Positions 12,341 to 22,949 of a stretch of 53,642 nucleotides of DNA are shown piece after piece. Under the pieces are notes generated by a model. That model searched no databases, was not told the DNA's origin, and saw only the letters and a program-made list of their open reading frames with translations. The position numbers and the translations under genes are program-made. Positions within the stretch are counted from its first letter, which is position 1; each line of letters opens with the position of its first letter. The stretch is from Welwitschia mirabilis (Eukaryota > Gnetophyta > Gnetopsida > Welwitschiales). The stretch is from the NCBI GenBank assembly GCA_051453625.1, contig JBOZIK010000001.1, positions 45,999,428 to 46,053,069 of the forward strand, read 5' to 3'.

Positions 12341-13520
12341 CCATAGGACCAAAGTTTTAACTATTTTAATTTTAAAAAACAAAGAAAAAAGGTAAGAAGT
12401 TTCATAAACATAAGTTTCCTACACAAAATTATTTTTGGTTTAAAAGGTTTATGAATTAAACCTTTTCCTCTAGGCTACATTAGCTTGATGTCTACTTTTA
12501 GAGAATGGAAGATGGATTTAGGTATTAAAGGCTAAATATTTAAATTATTTTTTTTGGAAAATTTATATGTCATGAAAGCCTACCATTTGGAATGGTTTGC
12601 AAAATTAGCATCTTAGTTCAATAATTATGGGCGTTTAGATACTTAAAATTTGAAATTGATAATGTAAATTGAGTTTAAATCTTTAGAAGCTTATCAAACA
12701 ATTTGATTTTACCTATCTCATCTGAAAGTAATTAGATTGAAGAAATTAGAATTATCTCATAATTAATTTCAAATAAACTATCCTTTTTAGAGAACCTTCA
12801 AAAATATAGTTGTGTAATTACAAAGCACTGATACCTTTACAAGAATGAAGAGGAATTATACTAAAATTGTTTTCTTCATTGCTCATGAAAAAGAGACTTT
12901 ATTTTATTTGTTCAAAGGAAAAGTAGCATACTATTCTTCCACATAATGTTAAACATCTAGCTAAAGAATGGTATGGGTATTGTGGTGGATGAAACATAAA
13001 GATTACTTTCTTGTTATTTGTTTCCTCATGTGTTTTGGTAACTTTAGAAAGAACATAATTTAATTTTTTTAGAGGAAAATAATACCACGTTTGATCTATT
13101 TGCAACTTACATGTTGATGAATACAAGGGAAACTTGAAACTTCAAAAAGAAAATTGCACTTTGAAACATCAATGTATTGTGTTTGTGTATCAATTTTCTT
13201 CTCGTGTCATTTTGTTTGAGTCTTTCATGGTGAAGTAGTTTGGCAACTAAGTCTTTATAATCCCACCTTTCTTTTTCCTATCACCTTTAAGGCTATGTGT
13301 TTTTTAAGAACATTTTAAAGAAAGAGTTTTCTATTTTCTAAGAAACTTAAGGTTATAAATTTATTAGGAAGGAGCTTTCACTTTCTAAAAATTATTAAGT
13401 AATTGCTTAGGAGCGAAGAGGAAAAAATCAGATGTAATAGAGCTAATACTTTGCAAAAATTAGGTGTAATGCAGCTCTTATTTTAAAGAGTTAATACCTT
13501 TAGTGGTGATAGATTCAGCA
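12341..13520 (+). mobile_element. Second degenerate LINE 3' half, direct repeat of copy 1
   Basis: Follows copy 1 in the same orientation and repeats its 3' half: the GGTTTAWWARGRTTWATGAA-like start, the long stretch equivalent to 11440-11660, and the tail block (GATYTATTTRCAMYTTA near 13100 versus 11980, then the CTTTCATGGTG segment near 13225 versus 12098). It lacks the YADD-bearing part. Two 5'-truncated insertions, or a duplication, would explain it. The 12899-13126 minus ORF is antisense to this LINE. Confidence 0.6.
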
Positions 13521-13689
13521 AACACTAAGACTCAGTTTAGACTTAGGTAATGATACTGCTTAGTAGGCTAAAACATCACAACTTATCGACCTTAGATATA
13601 AGACATAAAAGAATTAGATCAGTTTTCAGATTTAGTTTCAGATCAATAGGATTAGGAGTCTTTTTCATCATAACTTTTAGTTGAAATGT

Positions 13690-14824
13690 CCTTTTGACTG
13701 CTTACCAACTTTTAATGTTCAGGGACCTTATCATTTTTTTTGAACTCTTTGTCACTGCTGATTTCTAAGTGTTTGTATTGATTGTTAACAGCTTGTTTTC
13801 TCTGGATATCCTCCATGACAGTGCTTCTGCTCTTAGACATGCACCTTCAGCTAATTAAATCATAAGCAGCACTTTCTTAAGCTTTAATCTTCACTATAAC
13901 TACTCTCAGTGAGAAGCTGAGTTTCATACTCTGTGCTCTACAGTTCCCAAAATTCAGCACCGCTTAGTTTTCCAAGCTGTTGCATTTCGGGTTGAAGCTG
14001 CAGGAGGTCTGTAAATATTTTTCTTAGCCTTTGAGTTCTAAATATTTGCTTAATTCTGAATATGGCGGTCATTTGAGTGAAATAGGGCATTCAAGCGTAC
14101 TGTATTCTCTGAATTTACCGATTTAGCAAAAAACTTCAGTTAATTTATTCTTGTGTCCTCCTAATCCACCTGAATTAGTAATAAAACTATAGTTAATTTA
14201 CTCATTAACATGAGAGCTTGAAGGTAACAGTAGGAAATTTAATTGATTATTACACTGTCGGACAATATTCGTCCCATCATTTGGTCTAAATGGAATATGC
14301 TGCAAAGCTGAGCAATGAATTGCAGAAGGGAAAGCGTGCCGCGGGTCGGTCGGACGTCATTCATCCAAAGACAAAGTGTGGTCGAGAAGCGGAGGGAAGA
14401 CTTCAGGAATCCTAGAAAAGAATTTCCTTGGAAAGAAGACAACGCAGAGATGTAAGTGGACGCGATTTTAGGTAAGCAATTTGTCAATTGTCGTTCAAAC
14501 ACTGAAACTCGTGATGTGGATGAGATTTGGGGGAATTGGGAGGTGCGGTGAGTGACCCCATTCAGAGGATTTTGCGTTCATTGGAAGGTGGGACCGAATA
14601 TGAAAACATCTGAAAATGTCCTCCGTCTGCATGCTATCAGACACCTTTAGCTTTCCTTTACTGACTTGTGTTCTGGAGAATCCAGAAGCTCTGAGCTGTG
14701 ACTCATCAGTTACTTTCCCACTTTTTTTCTCTGTTTTTTCTGGTTATCAGTGTCTGATATCTTTCTTTCTCTCTTGCTAATCAGTGGATCGCTCAGATTC
14801 AGATTGATCTGCATTCATTCGAGA
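13690..14824 (+). promoter_or_regulatory. Upstream/promoter region of the SWEET gene
   Basis: Base composition turns visibly less AT-rich here than in the flanks and no transposon motif is seen, consistent with retained gene-proximal DNA. Candidate elements are GTGGGACC at 14588-14595 (class I TCP-type GTGGGNCC), TGACTCA at 14699-14705 (GCN4/bZIP type) and a pyrimidine patch at about 14759-14777 (CTTTCTTTCTCTC), a common plant core-promoter feature. No clear TATA box stands out. The 14239-14502 minus ORF lacks any recognisable domain and I do not call it a gene. Confidence 0.45.
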
Positions 14825-16158
14825 ATGGAAAATCTACTGCATGTCATTTTCGGCGTTCTGGGTCAGAGCATTCGTTGAGATCTCTCTGAGTTTTCATTTT
14901 GGTGTGGATTTCTTTCTGATCGGTTTCTGTGATTGCAGGAAACATTTTTGGAACAGCCCTTTTCCTCGCCCCAGCGTAACGACAACGAACTCCAACCCTT
15001 GCTTCATGCTTCGATCAATTCAACGGTTCGAGTTTGTTTAGAATTGAGTTTTGATGTCTTTCTTGTTTTTTCAGGATAACATTCTACTATGTGATCAGAA
15101 GAAATTCAACAGAAGAGTTCTCAGGGATGCCATATGTGGCAGCCCTCTTGAACTGCCTTCTGTACGTATGGTACGGGCTGCCTTTTGTCACAGCGCATAA
15201 CATACTGGTGACCGTTTCTAATGGAATCGGAGCAGCCCTTGAATTCATTTATGTCATCCTCTACTTGATTTTTGCTCCTCAAAAGTACAGAGTAAGTGGA
15301 AACTGGAAAGCTTTTCTTATTTCTGAAAAGTTTGAAGTGGGTAGCATATTCATGCTTATAAACATTAAACAATCGGTATTGGGCCTGCTTAGACTGATTT
15401 TTTATTCTATAATTGGTGATGTGTGCAGAATAAGATACTGATATTCTTTATAATAGAAGTGTTGATATTTGGAGGAATAGCAGTGACATCAATGGTAGCT
15501 CTCCACGGAAAAGACAGATCTCTGTTGGTGGGCATAGCAGCTGCTACGCTGTCTGTCTGCATGTATGCCTCTCCTCTTTCTATAATGGTATGTGTTTTTT
15601 CGGTTCTCATTTCTTTTCTTCTTTTAGTTTTATCGTAAACCCTCTTAAACCAGCATAAAAACTTATATGAAGAATTGCAGAAGTGAGCTATTCTGTTTTC
15701 TGAAGCGTCTGCTTCGGTGTTATTGCAGAGGATGGTGATCAAGACGAAAAGTGTTGAGTATATGCCCTTCTTCCTCTCCCTGTTTGTGTTCCTGTGCAGT
15801 GTCAGCTGGTTCATTTATGGAGTTCTGGGCAAAGATTTGTTTGTGGGGGTGAGTTGGAGTTCTAAACTATTCATTTATTGATACCATCTTTTTTGCTTCT
15901 TAATTCTTAAAGAAAGAAAAGGGCAGGACAATTTCACATGGGTTGAATGAAATGGATTTCACTATAATCAAGGATCCTGTGATGGTTTTTCAGATCCCAA
16001 ATGGAATCGGAAGTGTTCTGGGCGCTGCGCAGCTGCTTCTTTATGCGATTTACAGGAAGCCAAGGCCAGAGGCAGCAAAGACAGCTGCTGTAGCGAAAGA
16101 AATAGAACAGCAAAATGATGTTGTACATTCCAAATCAAATGTAATGTCTAATGTCTAG
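14825..16158 (+). CDS. SWEET1-like: SWEET sugar transporter, clade I (SWEET1/2/3-like), six exons
   Basis: Exons are 14825-14861, 14939-14975, 15075-15291, 15429-15587, 15729-15848 and 15994-16158. Introns of 77-145 bases are all GT...AG, giving an uninterrupted 244-residue protein. It contains two MtN3/saliva triple-helix repeats (about residues 5-91 and 98-207) joined by a linker helix, seven helices in all. The four hinge prolines P24, P44, P146 and P163 fall one residue past the AtSWEET1 positions, as do W177 and N193 of the sugar pocket, N74, and Y58/G59. Key blocks are [47 protein letters not shown] and IPNGIG. Clade I SWEETs are glucose-type uniporters of the plasma membrane (SWEET2 is vacuolar); M142 in the second repeat also fits a monosaccharide carrier. 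Oddities are Y55 where AtSWEET1 has Ser54 and a weak first donor (GTCAGA). The hydrophilic tail after residue 211 is short. The start is the first ATG in frame with the family N-terminus. The neighbours are dead repeats, so there is no operon-like context. Confidence 0.95.
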
Positions 16159-16307
16159 ATTTGTTTGCCATCACATCACTGTGATATGTCAGATGGGCAA
16201 GAAAGGTCTACACGCCTCTCCTGCTATTTGTTTGCTATTTGGTAGGCAGAATCTTAATCCAAAGACTGCATTTCTCAATTCTGGGGGACTGTGCGTCTGA
16301 GGACAGT

Positions 16308-16313
16308 AATAAA
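16308..16313 (+). terminator. Poly(A) signal of the SWEET transcript
   Basis: AATAAA lies 150 bases after the SWEET stop codon, just before the sequence returns to AT-rich flank, so it is the likely near-upstream element of the 3' end. Confidence 0.6.
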
Positions 16314-16524
16314 AACTCAGATTCAGTTTCAGTTTTCTGTATAACAGTATTTTCTTTAACTAAAATTAATACATGAATACTTTTTCTCAAAATTAAACAA
16401 ATACATTTTTTAAATTAATACTTCGTCAAACCTTTTGGAACAGCCTTCTTATATTTTGTTTCTTCTTAAGATATTATAATAATTATCAGTGCTCTGTATC
16501 TAGATATAAGTACTATTCTAACAT

Positions 16525-16592
16525 GATATCCAAACACTTTGATATAACTATAGGACCTGATATCCAAACACTTCAATATAACTATGGGGGAG
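16525..16592 (+). repeat. 34-bp tandem duplication
   Basis: GATATCCAAACACTT..ATATA is repeated once with a 34-base period (copies start at 16525 and 16559) and only a few substitutions. It lies just beyond the gene 3' end and is probably a replication-slippage product. Confidence 0.8.
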
Positions 16593-16879
16593 GTGTTGAA
16601 CTCCATAATAAAATGATAATTTTTATGCTGTTAAACGTCCCAAAAATGGAGCTTAAGAGTTTATGCCAAGTCCACTAGACCAATCCTATGAATTCATTTA
16701 TATAACTAAACTCAAGCTTGTATTTTGCAACTTGAATTCTAGTATCTTGCTGAAATAAGTTTGTTGACTATTAATAAATCAAAAGCACTTCTACACTAGA
16801 GGTAATTCCCAAACATTCCAAGAAAGAATACGCATTATGGAGAGGGAGATGAGGCCCTTGCCCTTGTGTCTTCCTCATC

Positions 16880-17630
16880 ACCAACAATAAAAATAGCTTA
16901 TCTATGACTCGAGTGTTCCAAGGTTTCTTCCATGCTAGAAAAATTCAAACTATCTAGTAGATTGTTTGAATCTATCATCGGGACCTTTTTTTTTTTAGGT
17001 TAATTATACTTATAACAATTGACTGGAAGCCATCTTCATCCATAACTTGAAGTTGTTTTTCATTAACATCATTTGTGAAAACCTTGTGTATAACATTATC
17101 TATGTTGTCAACTTGTTTATTCTTAGAAGATGGTTTAGATATCTTATTATTACCATCTTGGTTTTTAGAGGATTGCTTTGCTTTGAAGAAAACCTAGAAA
17201 ATCATTGACAGATTTTTCTCTTTTAGATATTTTCTTTTCCTCTAATTTCCTTTTCTTAGCAACAAATAAATATTCATTGAAAAATTAACCTTTGTGTTTG
17301 GGAAAAATTACATGAATTAGGCATACTAATGTAGATAATTTTTTGGTACTAATCTTTATCACTTGTTTGCAATAAAAGTTTATATTTTCTATTATTAAGG
17401 TCCACATTGACTAAACATTGTATGCCCTTAATACCATAAGTAAAAACAACATTTTTTTTAACACTAAATACAATTAATTTTATTGACACTCTCATGTTCA
17501 AATTATTAAAAAAAATTAACTGCAAATTCAGAAGCTCCAAAAAACAAGGCACTTTCCAATATTCTAAGTAAAGAGAATCAAAATCCGGAGACCATTTTTT
17601 CACTACTAACATAGAATGACGATGATGAAA
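16880..17630 (-). pseudogene. Possible LINE ORF1 (DUF4283-like) remnant
   Basis: The minus strand is open from 17612 to 17349 and reads KKWSPDFD, EYWKVPCFLELLNLQLIFFN and CLVNVDLN. The spacing and composition resemble the DUF4283 domain of plant LINE ORF1 and related zinc-knuckle proteins (W.P.FD, ..W..L..LPL.F, G..C..VDL). Downstream on the same strand is a Lys-rich stretch (about 17190-17270) and a MDEDGFQ.. block near 17020, which resembles the D.GF..V motif after these domains. No CCHC knuckle is visible. The assignment is by pattern only. It is antisense to the SWEET gene and has no reverse transcriptase beside it. Confidence 0.35.
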
Positions 17631-17639
17631 GAACTGAAA

Positions 17640-19640
17640 TGAAGAGCCATTTGGATAATTGGTGGATTGTTAAATCCATCAAGAACAAACAATGAAGAAT
17701 AATAACCTACATATATGGCTTTAATGCTTATGTAATCCCACACTATTAACATAATTCAAAAAGCTACTTGAACTTAGTAAATATACAAGGATTTGAATGA
17801 AAATATATCAATAATTAATTTCAAATGCAAACAGTTTAAATAAATCACTTGAACAAATAAAATTAGGTATAGACTTAGAACTTGAGTCTTTACCTTCTAC
17901 TTGAATGTCTTTGGTGTCATCGTGAGTTAATAATGTAAATTTGCATTTGTTTAGGAAATCATCTTATTTCTTTCATTCTAATGAACCAACAAGAAAATAA
18001 CATGTATTTTGATATAGCTATAGAAACCTTTTCAACTTTTTATAGTAATAGTTAAAAAGAAACTTTTTAAATCATTACAATTTGTATTTATCTGAGAGAT
18101 GTAAACTTGAAATAGCCACCATAATCATCTAAAAGAATGATTTAATTATACCAAATTAATTATACCAGAGGGCTCTTAAAGTGCCATGTAGCACATCAAA
18201 AGCTTTGAATTCATAGCTTCATAAATGAGGGATAAGTGTCTCACTAATTCAGTACCAAACCTTTGGCTAAATTTGCATATATTGTGACCGATACGTTACT
18301 AATAAGAAGAGTCTTAATTTTTCTAAAATAAGAGCTACATTTGACTAAGTGTTTATGACAACTAGTTTGATGGTGTTTTACTCAAATATTTTTTAATGCT
18401 AACTAGAATATTTCTATTAAGAGCAATACTTTAAAAGGGAGTGAATAGGATTGCTCGCTTGAAGATAAATAAAAATTAATTTAATCTATTTAGAATCATA
18501 AACCATTTACCAAATTTTGTTAATTTCTATATAATTTTTAATACGTAAAATATGTCATAGTTATTAAAAATCTAATAAAATAGGATCTTAAGCCTTTGCA
18601 TTGTAGATTTTTAAATATTGATGCCTTTTTAGTAGATCAAGTTCTTAGTCTTTATAGAAGTATCATCTTCGAGATTTGATATTCTTGATATTGTAGAGGC
18701 CTAAAAGGATGTTAAACCTTAACAATCACTTATTTTGATATAATAAGAGTGCAAGAATAAATTAATCATTAAGAGGCTTACTACAGAACTAATAAAGACA
18801 GCCATTTTCCCAATTGGCATGATTCAAATAGTATTCCTAAGATTAGCTCTTAAGGAGAATTTCTTGGATTTTTTTGAGTTGAAAACCGACTTCTTTAGAA
18901 ATTGTAATTTATTTACTACAGAACTACTTTACTATCTACATAGAATACAAAACTGGGAAAGTAAATAATAGGAAAACATCTTCTAGTAGTGCTAGATAGT
19001 ACCTATTTCTAAGCATTGCAATACTTTGATACCTTTCAGCTAAAGATATAGGAGTAGAAATATAAAAATCTTACTTTTTCAAGTGAAATAGGAGTTTATT
19101 ACAATAGCATTAGAAATAACTTTTCAGCTTTCAATTCAACTAATGCCATAATTTAAGAGAGTACTAACAAAAGTGATTTCTTTTTTAGGTAACCCTTAGA
19201 ACTGCAAGGAATGCTGCTCTCCTTTTTAGGATGTGCTTGAAGTGTTTACCCTCTTGATCTTTAGCTTATGACCCTCTTCTTTACTATTGCTAGTCCTCTC
19301 CCTTCTGCTAAAGATCCCCAACTAGCTCCCTTCTTGCTCTTTTATCCTTAGCTTGTAACCCTTCTTGGTTTGTTTCTTTTCTTGCTTTTTGAATGTAGCA
19401 TTGTGAGGATAGTGGTTCCTATTTTCTAGCTTTCGATTGCTTCTCCTTACACTTCCCTACCAAGTGTCACCTTGTCCCTGTCAAAGTACATTAACATGTG
19501 TAGAGACATGTATGTATATGGAAACATTTCTCTTTATATTATTAACCATGTTACTAACTAAAACACTATTCAAAATATATAATAACATACATTAATTAAT
19601 TTAAACAAGTTAATGAAATTACAAAATAAATATACAAATT
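17640..19640. other. Eroded intergenic DNA, no gene seen
   Basis: No protein domain, RNA gene or repeat boundary recognised. The part at 19190-19460 is pyrimidine-rich and less AT-rich; its minus strand reads Lys/Arg-rich fragments with frame breaks and may be the eroded 3' continuation of the ORF at 19650-22170. Confidence 0.45.
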
Positions 19641-19649
19641 TTTAACTCA

Positions 19650-22170
19650 TTAGTCTCCTCCATGCTTAAGTTTTTGTTAGCCCCTTCACAACTTTTAGAA
19701 TAAAATTATTTCTTTATTTTTGTTTTAGAAGATTATTCCTTGAGTAATTCTTGTCTGGTTAGCTATGAGGCTAATTTTGTAGATTTCCTATCTTACTTAG
19801 TTTCTTCCATTAATTTGTTTTGGATCTTCTAAATTCAACGCTCCAAATTCGTCAGGAACTAGGGCTTCTTGAGTTTTTATAGCTTTTCATTTGCCTCTCC
19901 CTTTTAAAGTGACCTTTCCCTATGGAATTTCTCTTTTTCTTTTTAAAATGGGAGGGGGGGATTCCTTTGGTTGAGTACTTTGAGGCTTAGCAGAAGATGA
20001 CAAAGTAAAAGGGATTAGTGCAGTACAACCCATTATCCCTTCTCTAAAGTTTGTCTAATGTAGACCTTTGTAGTATCTCCAAATTTAAATTTAGTAAAAA
20101 TTTCAGCAAATGTGCCTCTTATCATATTCATATTTGAGATTATTCTCTCCCAAAGTAGGTGAGGTTGCTATATATTTTGTGAAGGAACCCCAAACAAATT
20201 AAAGTGCAAGTTAAATTTTTCTATAATTTTGCTAAAATGGGTGGCCATTATATTCATCAAATTTATTGTTTGCTGAATAGATAGGTTTCTTCTCTTCTCA
20301 TCAACACTGCTTTTTGTTTTTTGCAATTGTTCTATGCAAGAATGAAAAATTCTATTGATCTTTGACTAACCCTAGAAGATTTTTATATTATGTTCTGTAC
20401 TTATTCCTGAAAACTATTTGTAAAATCATATAATTTATTTGAATAATAATCCACATTCCTTAGAATTCTTATTTCATTAGACAAAAAACTTAATCTCTTG
20501 TTCAATCTAACTTCCATCATTCTAATATAATTTAATAATTTTAGATTCTCCCTTTCTAAGTTTTGAATGATGTTCTAAGTTAATTCTAGGAATATCACTC
20601 TAATATTATTTTTTAAATTTGATAAGGATTGTTTAATATGATTCTTCAATGTTTGCTCTAATCTTTCTTCCATTGGGCTATAATTTCTCCAATCTAATTT
20701 AGCTAGGATCTTTCAAAATGACTACTTTCAATTGGATTCCTAAATATTCTTACTATGTTTTTTATTTCTTCTTTTACTTTTGATAGGATAGACCCCAAAG
20801 CTACACTATGAATTTGTTACATGGGCCCATTTAACCTATCAGTGTGGTTAATTTTCACTCGTAGCTAGCTATTCTCTTCTTGCACTTGTTGAATTAATCC
20901 TTTTTTAGCTTCAATGATACTTTGATAAGTATCATTCAAAGCTAAAGCCTCTGCCCTTTTGTGCTTGTAACCCTATGCATCAACTTGAATTTTCATATAT
21001 TTTTCATTAATACCCAATAAATTCATAAACATTTTCTTAAAATATTCTTTATTTAAGGGCATTAGCCCTTCATTATGTATGAATGTAATAAAATTTTGCT
21101 ATTGTTTTATATAGTCTACATCAAAAATTTTTAAAGTGACTAAGCTCTATAACAAGGATATAATTAATTATGATTTCTCTCTTAGCCCACTTTCTGAAGC
21201 ATTCTTTTCTTCCAAAATTAATTCTAATTTAGCTATTCTTTTATGTCCTCCTTATAGTTATTATATAGTGTATTTATTTGTATTGAAAGAAGAAGTAGTT
21301 ATTGTTCTCTATTTCATTTCTTGCTGCATTTCTACAATCTTTCCCTTTTCTTACTCTAACTATGTTTTCAAAAATACATTTGTGATATGCAAGCATGAAT
21401 GTTGAGTTTTGAGTACTGCAAACTCCTTCCTCTTATATAGAGAAATCTATATTTTCTCTCTAAGTGAATATAATGCTTTACATAAACTATCTAATTTATC
21501 CTCTTCCAAAGTCTTACTGAAGGATTCAGGCTAGGATAGATTTTGCAATAATCATTTTATAGAAAGTTTAGTTGCAAGTAGCTTTTTTATTCTAGCTAGT
21601 GTTGACTTTATGCTAGTAGAAATTCTTGACCTCACTTGATCTCAATGGCTTTTTAGAACATTGAACTCCCTAATCCCAAATAAAGATTAACACATGGTTT
21701 TTATATGAGGTTTATTTACTCTTGGATTAATTTCCCAGTAATTCAATCTCCTAGTAATGATTACAGGGAATCCTAATTCTATGATCCCATCACTTTCCAC
21801 TTTCATCATTTTTGAAATATTCATTATCATTCCTTGAAAAATTCCTTTAGTAATATTTACATTTTTCTGTCTAGTGGAATCCTTTGTAGCCTCATATATA
21901 TAATCCTGGTAAGGTCGATTCCTTCTGCTTATTTAATATAGGCATAAGATTGCTTGTCATCATTCTAAATATAATAAATAATTTAGGCTCTAAATTTTTA
22001 TTAATGGGTATCTTCTCATCAACTACAATATGTCCAACAAATGCAAACTGAGCTTTGAATCTTCCTCTTTTTTCATATATCCTATGGAACTTCCTCTACT
22101 TTTCAAATGCAGGATCCTTTGAAGATCTTCTTGAGAAAAGAGCCATGCGTATTAGCCATAAAAGTTTTGA
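19650..22170 (-). pseudogene. Long decayed ORF with coiled-coil-like middle, family not recognised
   Basis: The minus strand can be followed for about 2.5 kb as a mostly coding-like frame broken by single stops and a few frame changes. It begins near MANTHGSFLKKIF (about 22145) and runs through RFKAQFAFVGHIVVDEKIPI, then IFQGMIMNISKMMKVESDGI, a Glu/Lys/Leu-rich heptad-like part (RIAKLELILEEKNASESGL; NEGLMPLNKEYFKKMFM; LNDTYQSIIEAKKGLIQQ), then FNLHFNLFGVPSQNI and LVPDEFGALNLED near 19840. Most stops are TAG or TAA where CAG or CAA would continue the helix. I do not recognise the family. A gag-like or accessory ORF of a retroelement is possible, but no reverse transcriptase lies beside it. The plus-strand ORFs at 21136-21405 and 22055-22285 are its antisense. 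Confidence 0.45.
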
Positions 22171-22432
22171 GCACTTGCTGGTCTTATTTATATTACATGT
22201 ACTCATAAAATATAAATATTATTTCAAAATTATATCCTTTCTTGCATGGTTAACTAATCAATTAATCCTAATTCAATCACCCTAGTTTTGAAGTCTATCA
22301 GCTAGAGATCTACCAAGATCCCTCCAAAGTTCATAAAAGATATGATTTTGCATTCTAATAAATAGAGTTTTCTTTTTAAAATAATGATAACACAAAGAAA
22401 TTCTTCATTAAAATAATTAGTTTGAGTAATAC

Positions 22433-22450
22433 ATATATATATATATATAT
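22433..22450. repeat. (AT)n microsatellite
   Basis: Nine AT dinucleotides in a row. Confidence 0.9.
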
Positions 22451-22724
22451 TCATGATTTTGAACAAGGTTAAGTAGTTCTCACACTGGTTACTAAGGCTA
22501 TCAATCAGCCTTAAGTCAATCTTTTCTTTTACGTTTTATTTAAATTCATGTATTAATAACAAATTGATTTATGAATATTATCTAGTGAGTAGAGATTTTG
22601 GTTTAGTGAAGTTAATTAACCATCTAGATAATAGCCAAGATTATTTGTTAGTTTTTCTATTTAATTTTAGCCTAATTAAAATTAATAAGGTAAGAGTTTA
22701 ACTTGATTTTAACTATAAGCCATT

Positions 22725-22920
22725 AGTAGGTTAACTAGTTATTTGACTAATAACTAAAATTATTAATTGTATTTTCATTATCTTAGTTTTAACTTACCTA
22801 ATTGACAACTGTAACTCATAATTGGTTTGTAAGTTAACTTAATTATAGTTACAACATTTTAGTAGGTTAACTAGCTTTTCAACTAATAGCTTAAACTATT
22901 AATTAGGCTTTAAGTTAGCT
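22725..22920 (+). repeat. Diverged direct repeat, about 136-bp period
   Basis: AGTAGGTTAACTAG at 22725 and again at 22861 are each followed by a related CAACTAATARCTWAAAYTAT-like block ending in ATTAATTRKG. The surrounding 22600-22940 is rich in TTAATTAAC-type text that could pair with itself. Probably a decayed tandem duplication. Confidence 0.5.
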
Positions 22921-22949
22921 TACTTGAGGCTTTTAAGTATAAACTCTTC

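Noticed and set aside
14239-14502. 87-residue minus-strand ORF upstream of SWEET
   Set aside because: No recognisable domain; lies in promoter-type DNA and chance ORFs of this length are expected in less AT-rich sequence.
14841-15041. Plus-strand ORF reading through SWEET intron 1 and exon 2
   Set aside because: Wrong frame across the splice sites; the spliced reading gives the family N-terminus.
15407-15814. 135-residue minus-strand ORF across SWEET exons 4-5
   Set aside because: It is antisense to well-supported exons and introns, has no family features, and its openness follows from the coding bias of the opposite strand.
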